A program made the position numbers and the translations under genes. A stretch of DNA of 64,000 nt from Flagellimonas profundi (GTDB lineage: Bacteria; Bacteroidota; Bacteroidia; Flavobacteriales; Flavobacteriaceae): NCBI RefSeq assembly GCF_017313275.1, contig NZ_JAFLNM010000006.1, forward strand, positions 61,065-125,064. The letters are read 5' to 3'. The notes under the pieces are model-generated. The model was not told the DNA's origin and made no database searches. It worked only from the letters and a program-made list of their open reading frames with translations. Shown in pieces: positions 38,871 to 47,239 of the stretch (positions within the stretch are counted from its first letter, which is position 1; each line of letters starts with the position of its first letter).

Positions 38871-39655
38871 TGCTCCAAATCCTTTTTGATTCGCTTTATC
38901 AATTCCTCCCTCGCTTTGAAGGGAACAAATTCACCATTTTTAATATAGGATATAGAGCCCGTCTCCTCACTGACCACTAAACAAAGTGCATCGGTTTTTT
39001 CTGTGATTCCCACGGCCGCCCTATGTCGCAACCCAAAACGAAGGGGGATGTTACGATCGTTGGAAACAGGTAGGATTACCCGTGTGGCCGTGATAAAATT
39101 ATCTTGGATCACAATGGCTCCGTCATGCAAGGGGCTATTCTTGAAAAAAATACTTTCCAAGATGGGTTGGGTCACCTTTATGTTCATGGCATCCCCTGTA
39201 GATTTTACAAAATCCATGGAATTGTTGCGCTCGATTACAATAAGGGCTCCCGTTTTTGAAGTTCCCATCCGTTCACAAGCACCTACAATGGCCTCTACAT
39301 CCGTTTTGGTGGAAATCGCCTCCTGTTTTAGGAATTTAAAATGCTTGAAAATATTACGTTTCGAAGCAAAATTGGTAGACCCGATCATTAACAGAAACTT
39401 TCGGATTTCCTGTTGGAACACAATGATGAGGGCAATCAGGCCAATGTTCATAAAACCACCGACCATGCTGCTGATCATTTTCATCTGAAGCAATTCGGTA
39501 AGTTTCCATAGGGCCCAAACGATTACTATCCCAATAAAAATATTGATGGCAACGGTACCCTTGACCAGTTTGTAAATATAATAGAGCAATGCGGCCACAA
39601 GGACAATGTCGATGACATCCGTAATCTTAAAGTCTAGAAAATTTAGAAAATCCAA
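38867..39655 (-). CDS. cdaA: Diadenylate cyclase CdaA
   Basis: Membrane-anchored enzyme making cyclic di-AMP from two ATP. The 262-residue protein has three N-terminal helices (about 13-80) and the DisA_N catalytic domain. The two active-site motifs are intact: LHDGAIVIQDN near residue 175 and RFGLRHRAAVGITEKTDA near 205. Length and topology match CdaA/DacA (TIGR00159). It lies 44 bases downstream of folP and overlaps the DUF3667 gene, giving a folP-cdaA-DUF3667 unit. No c-di-AMP phosphodiesterase gene is visible nearby. Confidence 0.95.
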   Translation of the reverse strand: MDFLNFLDFKITDVIDIVLVAALLYYIYKLVKGTVAINIFIGIVIVWALWKLTELLQMKMISSMVGGFMNIGLIALIIVFQQEIRKFLLMIGSTNFASKRNIFKHFKFLKQEAISTKTDVEAIVGACERMGTSKTGALIVIERNNSMDFVKSTGDAMNIKVTQPILESIFFKNSPLHDGAIVIQDNFITATRVILPVSNDRNIPLRFGLRHRAAVGITEKTDALCLVVSEETGSISYIKNGEFVPFKAREELIKRIKKDLEQ

Positions 39656-39699
39656 CCGCAGCGTTTTTGTAAAATTAGCAAAAATAGAAGAACCTCAAA

Positions 39700-40533
39700 T
39701 TAGAGCGCATTCTCTTTTAAGGCCTCTACAAGTTTAACACATTCCACGGCTTCTTTTACATCATGTGCCCTAATAATATTTGCGCCTTTTAAAAGAGCGA
39801 TGGTGTGCAAGGCCGTGGTGCCGTTCAAGGCCTCTTTTGGAGATGATCCCAAAACTTTATAAACCATAGATTTTCGGCTCAAGCCTATTAAAATGGGCAA
39901 ACCAAAGGTTTGGAACATATCCAGGTGGTTGAGCAGTGTATAGTTTTGTGCCGTTGTCTTGGCGAATCCAAAGCCCGGATCTATAATGATGTCGTTGATT
40001 TTTTTTGCTGTGGCCTCTTTTACTTTTTCAGAAAAGTATAACCTGATATCATGGATCAAGTCGTTGTACGTCGCTTCTTTTTGCATGGATTGCGGAGTAC
40101 CTTTCATATGCATCATAATGTACGGCACTTGATATTTGGCAATGGTGTCAAACATCGCTTCATCCAGATTTCCTGCCGCAATATCGTTGATGATGGCCGC
40201 ACCATGTTCAATACTTTCCGCAGCAACTTTACTTCGAAAGGTGTCCACGGAAATAATAGTATCCGGAAATTTTTTCAGGATAAGTTCAATAACAGGAACC
40301 ATCCGTTTCAACTCTTCTTCTTCCGGAACGTGCTCTGCACCAGGGCGGGAACTGTAAGCGCCCATATCTATAAAAGTAGCCCCATTTTTGAGCATGTAAT
40401 CAACTTGGTTTAGGATGGATGCTTCGTCCTTGTACTTTCCGCCATCAAAAAAAGAATCGGGTGTAAGGTTGAGTATGCCCATTACCTTGGGGGTTTTTAG
40501 GTCTACAAGTTCACCTTTGCAGTTTATGGTCAT
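39700..40533 (-). CDS. folP: Dihydropteroate synthase
   Basis: Condenses p-aminobenzoate with dihydropterin pyrophosphate in folate synthesis, the sulfonamide target. The 277-residue TIM barrel has VMGILNLTPDSFFDGG near residues 17-32, GAYSSRPGAEHVPEEEE near 58 (this position is often GGESTRPG), DTFRSKVAAESIEHGAAIINDI near 97, MHMKGTPQSM near 143 and IIIDPGFGFAKT near 192. It heads the minus-strand folP-cdaA-DUF3667 run and is divergent from the DUF1599 gene. Confidence 0.95.
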   Translation of the reverse strand: MTINCKGELVDLKTPKVMGILNLTPDSFFDGGKYKDEASILNQVDYMLKNGATFIDMGAYSSRPGAEHVPEEEELKRMVPVIELILKKFPDTIISVDTFRSKVAAESIEHGAAIINDIAAGNLDEAMFDTIAKYQVPYIMMHMKGTPQSMQKEATYNDLIHDIRLYFSEKVKEATAKKINDIIIDPGFGFAKTTAQNYTLLNHLDMFQTFGLPILIGLSRKSMVYKVLGSSPKEALNGTTALHTIALLKGANIIRAHDVKEAVECVKLVEALKENAL

Positions 40534-40561
40534 AAAAAATATATGCTTTGTTGGGTTTCAT

Positions 40562-40569
40562 TATCTTTG
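40562..40569 (+). promoter_or_regulatory. Bacteroidota -7 box upstream of the DUF1599 operon
   Basis: TATCTTTG matches TAnnTTTG, 60 bases before the ATG at 40629. TTGs lie nearer than the standard spacing, so the -33 element is unclear. Confidence 0.4.
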
Positions 40570-40628
40570 GCAAAGTGCTTGTGGGCACAGATAAGTTGGA
40601 CGAAATTTACGCAAATTAGCAACAATAC

Positions 40629-41171
40629 ATGCAGCAGACTTCCCAACAATACGATGCGGTAATACAAACCTGTCGTGAATTGTTTTCAAAAAAGGCCAAG
40701 GATTATGGCACCGCTTGGCGCATCCTTAGGTTGCCTTCCTTAACGGATCAGATTTTTATAAAGGCACAGCGGATTCGCGGTCTCCAACAAAATGATGTGC
40801 GCAAAGTGGACGAGGATGAGCGTTCCGAATTTATCGGAATCATCAACTATTCCATTATGGCGCTCATACAGATCAAAAAGGGAGTGGTGGAACAACCTGA
40901 CCTTACCGCAGAAGAGGCTATCGCACTTTACGATGAGGAAGTCGCTATCACCAAAAAATTGATGGAGGACAAAAACCATGATTATGGTGAAGCTTGGCGA
41001 GATATGAGAGTAAGTTCGCTCACGGATTTGATTTTGCAAAAATTACTCCGGGTAAAACAGATTGAGGACAACCAAGGGACGACTTTGGTGAGCGAAGGTG
41101 TGGATGCGAATTATCAGGATATGGTTAATTATGCGGTTTTCGCATTGATTCATTTAAACGAAGAAGAATGA
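40629..41171 (+). CDS. DUF1599 family protein with two internal repeats
   Basis: A 180-residue cytoplasmic protein built from two copies of one unit. The first (residues about 14-75) reads CRELFSKKAKDYGTAWRILR..SLTDQI...AQRIRGL and ends NYSIMALIQ. The second (about 104-178) reads KKLMEDKNHDYGEAWRDMR.SSLTDLI...LLRVKQI and ends NYAVFALIHL. Each has the K.KDYG.AWR motif of DUF1599, a possible nucleotide-modification/MazG-like helical fold. The function is unknown. Its stop overlaps the DoxX gene start (ATGA), so it opens a run of closely spaced genes ending at clpS. Confidence 0.9.
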   Translation: MQQTSQQYDAVIQTCRELFSKKAKDYGTAWRILRLPSLTDQIFIKAQRIRGLQQNDVRKVDEDERSEFIGIINYSIMALIQIKKGVVEQPDLTAEEAIALYDEEVAITKKLMEDKNHDYGEAWRDMRVSSLTDLILQKLLRVKQIEDNQGTTLVSEGVDANYQDMVNYAVFALIHLNEEE

Positions 41172-42262
41172 AATATTTGGTCTGGATATCAAGAATTATA
41201 GTAGGGGTGTTGTTCATTATCAGTGGACTGATCAAGTTGAACGATCCAATGGGTTTCTCCTTTAAATTGGAAGAATATTTTAGTCCAGGGGTGTTGGATT
41301 TGCCTTTTTTAACCCCATTGGCATTGAGCATCTCCATTTTTGTGGTCATTGTCGAGGTAATTCTGGGTGTTTTGCTCTTGGTGGGCTTTAAACCCAAATT
41401 TACCGTGTGGAGTCTTTTGTTAATGATCGTCTTCTTTACATTCCTCACGTTCTATTCGGCCTATTTTAATAAAGTGACCGATTGTGGGTGCTTTGGTGAT
41501 GCCATTAAACTAACGCCGTGGGAATCCTTTACCAAAGATGTGATTTTGCTGGCATTTATTTTGATCCTATTTTTCGGCAGAAAATATATTACACCCTTGT
41601 TCAGCCCCAAGACCAACTGGATTGTTGGGGGAGTGGCTCTGTTGGCTTGCATTTTGTTCGCCAATCACGTATTGGCCCATTTACCTTCGGTGGATTTTAG
41701 GCCTTATAAAATTGGAGCAAACATTCAAGAAGGAATGTCCGTTCCCGAAGATGCGCCAAAACCCATTTATGAGTATGCATGGCGTTTTAAGGTGAACGGA
41801 GAGGATCAAATTTATATTACTGAGGGTGATTACCCCTCGGTAGATGGGGAGTTTATTGATGTGGAAACCACGGAAGTTCAAGCAGGATATGAGCCACCGA
41901 TTCATGATTTTACCATTGAACAAGAAGGACAGGACTATGCAGGAGAACTACTGGAAGAAGATAAGCTGGTGATGGTGATTGCATACGATATGGCAAAAAG
42001 TGACCTTGATGCCTTTGAGGGAGTTGACGAGGTTACAGCAAAAGCAAAACAAAATGGCTATAAGGTTATTGGTATGTCCGCTTCGAGCAGCGATATGGCC
42101 AATCAGATAATCGATACCTACGGACTGGATTTTGAATTCTATTTTACAGATGAGACCACTTTAAAAACCATTGTACGTTCCAATCCGGCTATTTTGGTAC
42201 TCAGCAAGGGAACTATTCAGCAAAAGGTCCATTACAACGATTTTGACGAACTTACTTTCTAA
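41168..42262 (+). CDS. DoxX/MauE-like membrane protein with thioredoxin-like C-terminal domain (BT_3928 type)
   Basis: A 364-residue protein. The N-terminal half has four or five helices with the DoxX/MauE pattern RIIVGVLFIISGLIKLNDPMGFSFKLEEYF and a conserved TDCGCFGDAIKL near residue 98 carrying two Cys. The C-terminal half (about 230-364) is predicted to be periplasmic and thioredoxin-like in strand order, without a visible CxxC. A redox or envelope protein-folding role is inferred. It overlaps DUF1599 by 4 bases and precedes tpiA by 29, an arrangement I recall from other Bacteroidota. Confidence 0.85.
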   Translation: MKYLVWISRIIVGVLFIISGLIKLNDPMGFSFKLEEYFSPGVLDLPFLTPLALSISIFVVIVEVILGVLLLVGFKPKFTVWSLLLMIVFFTFLTFYSAYFNKVTDCGCFGDAIKLTPWESFTKDVILLAFILILFFGRKYITPLFSPKTNWIVGGVALLACILFANHVLAHLPSVDFRPYKIGANIQEGMSVPEDAPKPIYEYAWRFKVNGEDQIYITEGDYPSVDGEFIDVETTEVQAGYEPPIHDFTIEQEGQDYAGELLEEDKLVMVIAYDMAKSDLDAFEGVDEVTAKAKQNGYKVIGMSASSSDMANQIIDTYGLDFEFYFTDETTLKTIVRSNPAILVLSKGTIQQKVHYNDFDELTF

Positions 42263-42291
42263 TCATAACATTAAAGAAAAAACCAAATAAT

Positions 42292-43041
42292 ATGAGAACA
42301 AAGATTGTTGCAGGAAACTGGAAGATGAACAAGAACCTTCAGGAAACAGAGGAGTTGTTGGCCGAGCTTTCTGCTAAACTACCCGATACAGATGCCGATG
42401 TAATCGTAGCGCCAACGTTTGTAAACCTTCAAGCGGCAAAGCAAGCACTTCAGGATTCCAAAATACAGGTTGCGGCCCAGAACATGCACTTTGCTGAAAG
42501 TGGAGCTTACACAGGTGAAATTTCTGCCGATATGTTGCTTAGCCTAGGTGTGGATATTGTGATTTTAGGTCACTCCGAAAGACGTGCCTACTTTGGTGAA
42601 GACGATGAATTATTGGCCAAGAAAGTGAAGACCGCTATTGATAAAGATCTGAGAGTGATCTTCTGCTTTGGTGAAGAATTGGAGGATAGAAAATCCGATA
42701 ACCACTTTGCCGTAGTGGAAAGTCAATTAAAGAATGCCTTGTTTGACCTTGATGCCAGCGCTTGGAGCAAAATAGTGCTTGCTTATGAGCCTGTTTGGGC
42801 CATAGGTACCGGCGAAACCGCAAGCCCCGAGCAAGCTCAGGAAATGCATGCGTTCATCAGAAAAACCATTGCGGACGGATTCAATGCATCCATTGCCGAA
42901 GATGTGTCCATCCTATATGGAGGAAGTGTAAAGCCTGCCAACGCAGCTGAAATATTTTCAAAACCTGATGTTGACGGAGGTTTGATCGGGGGTGCTTCAT
43001 TAAAGGCTGAAGATTTCACGGATATCATCAAGGCGATTTAA
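42292..43041 (+). CDS. tpiA: Triosephosphate isomerase
   Basis: Interconverts dihydroxyacetone phosphate and glyceraldehyde 3-phosphate. The 249-residue TIM barrel has the catalytic Lys in AGNWKMNKN at residue 11. The His is in ILGHSERRAYFGE near 97 and the Glu in LAYEPVWAIGTGETASPEQAQE near 165, with the phosphate loop YGGSVKP near 209. It is complete and of normal length, in the same plus-strand cluster as the DoxX-like gene and prmA (3-base gap). Confidence 0.98.
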   Translation: MRTKIVAGNWKMNKNLQETEELLAELSAKLPDTDADVIVAPTFVNLQAAKQALQDSKIQVAAQNMHFAESGAYTGEISADMLLSLGVDIVILGHSERRAYFGEDDELLAKKVKTAIDKDLRVIFCFGEELEDRKSDNHFAVVESQLKNALFDLDASAWSKIVLAYEPVWAIGTGETASPEQAQEMHAFIRKTIADGFNASIAEDVSILYGGSVKPANAAEIFSKPDVDGGLIGGASLKAEDFTDIIKAI

Positions 43042-43044
43042 AGA

Positions 43045-43878
43045 ATGTCCTTGGTTTACCTCGAATACGATTTTAAAATAAGTCCCCTCCAACCTGCATC
43101 GGATATTTTGATTGCGGAGTTGGGGGAATTGGGATTTGAAAGTTTTGTGGAAAACGAAACCGGTCTTTTGGCCTACATTCTCAAATCCGAATGGCAGGAA
43201 GATATATTGGAGGAACTTTTTGTTACTCAGAATCCAAATTTTGAAATCAGTTGGACCAGCAAGGAAATTGAACAGCAGAATTGGAATGCCGAGTGGGAGA
43301 AAAACTTCCATCCGATAAAAGTAGGCGACCGATGCATGGTACGTGCGCCCTTTCATGAAGCTGTTGAGGTGGAGTACGATATTGTGATAGAACCCAAAAT
43401 GAGTTTTGGAACGGGCCATCACGAAACTACGCATATGATGCTACAGCATATTCTGGATAATGATTTCGAAGGAAAATCGGTCCTGGATATGGGATGCGGT
43501 ACAGGTGTCCTGGCCATTTTGGCCAAAAAGCGAGGGGCTGCTGATACGGAAGCCATCGATATTGATGAATGGTGCTTTCTAAATACCCAGGAAAATGTGG
43601 AACGAAACGACTGTTCGGATATCAAAGCCTTTCAAGGTGACAGTAGTTTGCTCAAAGGCAAAAAGTTTGATGTTATTCTGGCCAATATCAACAGAAATAT
43701 CTTATTGGAGGACATTCCTGTTTATGCAGATTGCCTTAATAAGGGAGGAACACTATTTTTAAGTGGCTTCTATTTAAGGGATTTAGATGCAATTTCTTCA
43801 AAATGTGGTGCCTACGGTTTGGAATTTGAAAAAAATCTGGAGAAGAACAAGTGGGTTGCAGCAAAATATGTAAATTAG
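43045..43878 (+). CDS. prmA: Ribosomal protein L11 methyltransferase
   Basis: SAM-dependent enzyme that methylates L11 at several amino groups. The 277-residue protein has an N-terminal substrate-recognition domain and a Rossmann methyltransferase domain. The markers are PKMSFGTGHHETTHMML near residue 116, SAM motif VLDMGCGTGVLAILAKKRGA near 145 and motif NIN near 212. It starts three bases after tpiA and precedes clpS by 22. Confidence 0.95.
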   Translation: MSLVYLEYDFKISPLQPASDILIAELGELGFESFVENETGLLAYILKSEWQEDILEELFVTQNPNFEISWTSKEIEQQNWNAEWEKNFHPIKVGDRCMVRAPFHEAVEVEYDIVIEPKMSFGTGHHETTHMMLQHILDNDFEGKSVLDMGCGTGVLAILAKKRGAADTEAIDIDEWCFLNTQENVERNDCSDIKAFQGDSSLLKGKKFDVILANINRNILLEDIPVYADCLNKGGTLFLSGFYLRDLDAISSKCGAYGLEFEKNLEKNKWVAAKYVN

Positions 43879-43900
43879 AAAGTAGTAAACTTCGTTAGCT

Positions 43901-44176
43901 ATGGGTACTAGAGAAAAAGAGTTGGAAGATGTCCTTCTGGAGGAAGAAATCACTAATGAGCATGAGATAGTTCTTTTTAATGACGATGTAAACACTTTTG
44001 ATCACGTCATAGAAACCCTTATAAAAGTATGTGAGCACACTCCCGAACAGGCAGAACAATGTTCCTTGATCGTGCATTACAAAGGAAAATGTACGGTAAA
44101 AACAGGAGAGTACTCTTTTCTAAAACCCAAATGCAGCAAGCTGTTACAGGCTGGCTTGAGCGCTGAGATCGTATGA
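43901..44176 (+). CDS. clpS: ATP-dependent Clp protease adaptor ClpS
   Basis: Binds N-degron substrates and delivers them to ClpAP or ClpCP. The 91-residue protein has the core VLFNDDVNTFDHVIETLIKVCEHTPEQAEQCSLIVHYKGKCTVKTGEY, with the ND(D) substrate pocket residues. It is the last clear member of the tpiA-prmA-clpS run. Confidence 0.95.
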   Translation: MGTREKELEDVLLEEEITNEHEIVLFNDDVNTFDHVIETLIKVCEHTPEQAEQCSLIVHYKGKCTVKTGEYSFLKPKCSKLLQAGLSAEIV

Positions 44177-44341
44177 AGTCCTCATTTTGTATTTTGGTTA
44201 TTTTATGATAGTTGATCTTTGAATGATGCTTCAAAACAAAAAGTTGATGAATTTTTTGCCCTGACCTAGAGTAGCTTACCGTCCCATTTCTTTACATTTA
44301 GCCACAATAATCAAAAAAACACTAACCACCCATTCTGAAAA

Positions 44342-44953
44342 ATGAGTGAATTTTTTAAGGCTGAACTAAAAGATCGTTTTTTGGAATATGCTCTGGAACG
44401 AAACGACTATTTTGAAATCCAAACTCTTTACGACGAATTTTTGAGGCCCAATTACAGTCTGGAATACGTTCAGAAACTGGTTAAGGAAATCCAAACGTAC
44501 GACCCGGATTTATTGGATGTAATGAGCGGCAATGGGATGGACATATTTATGTTGGCATCCACGCCAAGTACAGAAGATTTTTTGAATGAGGGAGGGTTTA
44601 TGAATCTTTATGTAAAAGAAGAGGAAAAGTGGGATACGTTTTTGGGACATTTGTCCAATACCCCAAAACTCTCCAAGGATGAAAAGAGGCGCCTTAAAAA
44701 AAGCGCACCAACTTTAAAACGGGAAAAGACCTTGCTCATAGGTTTAATTGTGGCGGTGGCCATAAGTTTTTTGTTTACCGTGGTCAGTATTTTTAAAGAA
44801 ACATTGTTTGAACCGGAATATGTTCCTGCCGATGAGTTTGAACGTAAAATGGACCAATTACGGGAGCAATATATTTTAGATAACGAGAAGCTTCAGCAGG
44901 AGTTAAAGGAAACACAACGGATACTGGATTCTTTGGAAAAGAAGAAGCCATAA
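44342..44953 (+). CDS. Hypothetical protein with one membrane helix and C-terminal coiled coil
   Basis: A 203-residue protein I do not recognise. The N-terminal 125 residues are soluble and acidic. A single membrane segment (TLLIGLIVAVAISFLFTVVSIF) lies at about 129-150, followed by a heptad-like charged helix to the end (MDQLREQYILDNEKLQQELKETQRILDSLEKKK). The N-terminal part should be cytoplasmic, judging by the basic residues just before the helix (KREK). It is separated from clpS by 165 bases and ends at a terminator. Confidence 0.8.
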   Translation: MSEFFKAELKDRFLEYALERNDYFEIQTLYDEFLRPNYSLEYVQKLVKEIQTYDPDLLDVMSGNGMDIFMLASTPSTEDFLNEGGFMNLYVKEEEKWDTFLGHLSNTPKLSKDEKRRLKKSAPTLKREKTLLIGLIVAVAISFLFTVVSIFKETLFEPEYVPADEFERKMDQLREQYILDNEKLQQELKETQRILDSLEKKKP

Positions 44954-44987
44954 AAAAGACTGTAACTTAAAAATTACAGCCTTTTTT
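44952..44987. terminator. Bidirectional terminator between convergent genes
   Basis: AAAAAAGACTGTAA pairs with TTACAGCCTTTTTT (one A-C mismatch) around an A-rich loop. Confidence 0.75.
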
Positions 44988-45009
44988 ATACACATAACTT
45001 CATGTTCGG

Positions 45010-46617
45010 TCAAGGCTTCATCCCTGGCTGAACTATTTTGTAATTGGATTCAGCCTTGGCTTCCTCAACAATTTTCTTTACATCTTCCAATAGTTTTTTG
45101 GCATCATAAATAATACCATCCTTTATGGTGTACTTTACGCCCCCAACACGTTCAATGGTATTGTCTTCCTGTAGTTGAATTGCACCGGTACCGTAAAGGG
45201 ATTTAAAGTTTTCCAACGGATTTTCCTCGGTAATTACAAAGTCTGCTAATTTCCCCACTTTAATGGTTCCAATTTCATCGTCCAATCCAAGAGCTTCAGC
45301 TCCATTAAGGGTAGCTGCTTTAATGACCTCTAGCGGATGAAACCCTGCTTCGCGCATGAGTTCAAGCTCCCTGGGGTATGCGAATCCATATAGTTGATAA
45401 ATAAACCCTGCATCTGTGCCCACGGTAACTCTTCCGCCCCTGTTCTTGTACTCGTTCAAGAAGGTCATCCAAAGTCTGTAGTTTTCTTTCCAGTCAATCT
45501 CCTGTTCGGTTCCCCAATAATGCCAGTAGGAGCCATGGGACTGTCTGCTAGGTGCATAAAATTCCCAAAGTGAAGGAAGTGTATACTCTTCGTGCCATTC
45601 GGCTCGTCTGGCTCTTTGCAGGTCCCTGTTGGCTTCGTATATAACCATGGTAGGGGAGATGGAGAAATCCAAGGAAATCAGTTCGTCCATAACTGCGTTC
45701 CATTTATCGGAAAAAGGTTTTGCAGCTTGTTCCCATAGTTGACCGGCTTCGCCAAAACGATCTTGTTCGTTTTGGTAATTGTAATCCAAAGAATAATTCT
45801 GAACTGTTCTGTCATCGAACATGGCTTCGGGCAGACCGTACCAATGTTCCATGGAGGTTAATCCGGCTCTTGCACTGTTCAGTACGTTCCATCTGCCCAC
45901 ATACAACTGAGCGTGGTGGGTTTTGGAACGTAGTCCCAATTTTTTGTTCTCGTCCAAAGCTGCCGTCATCACCTCTGGCAGGCCTCCCCCAAATTTAATG
46001 CCGTCGGCACCTTTTTTAGCGTTGGCGCGTACCCATTCGCGGGCAGCTTCTGGAGTTGTTATGTCAGCACGGCGGCGTTCACCGTTCAAACTGTTGCCAA
46101 ACCAATTGTATGCTTGAATTCTTGGGGCGGTAATTTCGTTTTTGGCACTTTTTTTCTTTTGGTCCAGTACCCAATCAATTCCGTTTCCTGAACCTGGATC
46201 GCAAATAGTGGTAATGCCGTGTCCCATCCATAATTTAAAAACATATTCCGCAGGAGTGCCTTGTGAGCTGCCACCGATATGTGCATGCGTATCCACAAAT
46301 CCCGGCATTAAATACATTCCCTCGGCATTTAACTCCTTTCCACCTGGTTTTAGTTGGGGTCTTCGGTCGGGGTTAATGTCCATGCCCGGAAAGCCTACTA
46401 CTTGCACCGATGCGATTCGGTTGTTCTCCACTACAATATCCACTGGGCCGATAGGAGGGGACAGTGTACCGTCAATAACGGTAACACCTCGAATGATCAA
46501 TTGTGACCATGGGCCTTCGCCTTCCGCTCTAGGTGGGGCTTTTTCGATTTGGGCATTGGAATAGTATCCCAACACTAAACAGACAATGAGTAAAGTTTTG
46601 GTTGTAAATGTCTTCAT
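45010..46617 (-). CDS. Exported amidohydrolase family protein
   Basis: A 535-residue metal-dependent hydrolase with a signal peptide (MKTFTTKTLLIVCLVLGYYSNAQ). Barrel motifs are MPGFVDTHAHIGG near residue 104 (two His ligands), a Lys in GADGIKFGGG near 205, KTHHAQL near 233, and VTVGTDAGFIY near 400 (catalytic Asp). The C-terminal composite domain reads GTIKVGKLADFVITEENPLEN. The family includes imidazolonepropionase-like and prolidase-like enzymes. Export suggests breakdown of an external amide or peptide, but the substrate cannot be told. It is divergent from the TonB-receptor operon. Confidence 0.9.
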   Translation of the reverse strand: MKTFTTKTLLIVCLVLGYYSNAQIEKAPPRAEGEGPWSQLIIRGVTVIDGTLSPPIGPVDIVVENNRIASVQVVGFPGMDINPDRRPQLKPGGKELNAEGMYLMPGFVDTHAHIGGSSQGTPAEYVFKLWMGHGITTICDPGSGNGIDWVLDQKKKSAKNEITAPRIQAYNWFGNSLNGERRRADITTPEAAREWVRANAKKGADGIKFGGGLPEVMTAALDENKKLGLRSKTHHAQLYVGRWNVLNSARAGLTSMEHWYGLPEAMFDDRTVQNYSLDYNYQNEQDRFGEAGQLWEQAAKPFSDKWNAVMDELISLDFSISPTMVIYEANRDLQRARRAEWHEEYTLPSLWEFYAPSRQSHGSYWHYWGTEQEIDWKENYRLWMTFLNEYKNRGGRVTVGTDAGFIYQLYGFAYPRELELMREAGFHPLEVIKAATLNGAEALGLDDEIGTIKVGKLADFVITEENPLENFKSLYGTGAIQLQEDNTIERVGGVKYTIKDGIIYDAKKLLEDVKKIVEEAKAESNYKIVQPGMKP

Positions 46618-46827
46618 ATGATTGGCTTAGTTGGTTTTTTTAATCAAATAAAATTCTCGTGGCAATCTAACATTCTTATTGATGAAAATTTAATGTTTTT
46701 TGAATTTAGACTGAAAAGAATAAAGATTCAATGAGCTAATTTAAGCAACCTATTGAAATTTTGTTAAATTGACGTATGCTAATTCAACAAACCATTGACA
46801 CTTTTTCTTAGACCTCATTCTTTTTTT

Positions 46828-47208
46828 TTGAAAAAAGGAAGTTTATTGACCATTTTTTTGATGGTACAATTCACGTTCTCACAAAACACATCCATTACTA
46901 TTACGGGTGATTCAAAAACTTCTTCTGAATTCTTTGCTGAATTGGAGGACAAATCCAATTATACTTTTTTTTACCTCGATGATTGGATTGAAGATCTAGA
47001 AGTAAAAGAAAACTTTGTGGATGCATCGATTTCCGAAATCCTTGATGCAATTCTATCGGGCACAACATTGAACTTTTACCTGTTGGAGGAGGAAAAACGT
47101 GTGTTTTTATTGCAGAATACAGTGGTTTATGATGAATTGCCCCCGAGCTTCTATCAACAAAATGATTCAATGGCCAGTGTCCGGGTTGTTTTAGAAAGTA
47201 GGGGGTAA
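46828..47208 (+). CDS. TonB-dependent receptor, N-terminal fragment (signal peptide and STN domain), ends at a frameshift
   Basis: From the TTG at 46828 the product begins LKKGSLLTIFLMVQFTFSQ, a good signal peptide; an earlier in-frame TTG lies at 46795. An STN (secretin/TonB N-terminal) domain follows (ITITGDSKTSSEFFAELEDKSNYTFFYLDD...LLEEEKRVFLLQ). The frame stops at TAA 47206-47208 directly after five Gs (47201-47205). With four Gs it would read on as SRGNPPPPTFYNDEV into the receptor at 47240. It is therefore best seen as the 5' part of one gene of roughly 910 codons. STN domains usually pass a signal to a FecR-type anti-sigma factor; none is visible here. Confidence 0.75.
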   Translation: MKKGSLLTIFLMVQFTFSQNTSITITGDSKTSSEFFAELEDKSNYTFFYLDDWIEDLEVKENFVDASISEILDAILSGTTLNFYLLEEEKRVFLLQNTVVYDELPPSFYQQNDSMASVRVVLESRG

Positions 47209-47239
47209 TCCTCCCCCGCCTACATTTTATAATGATGAA

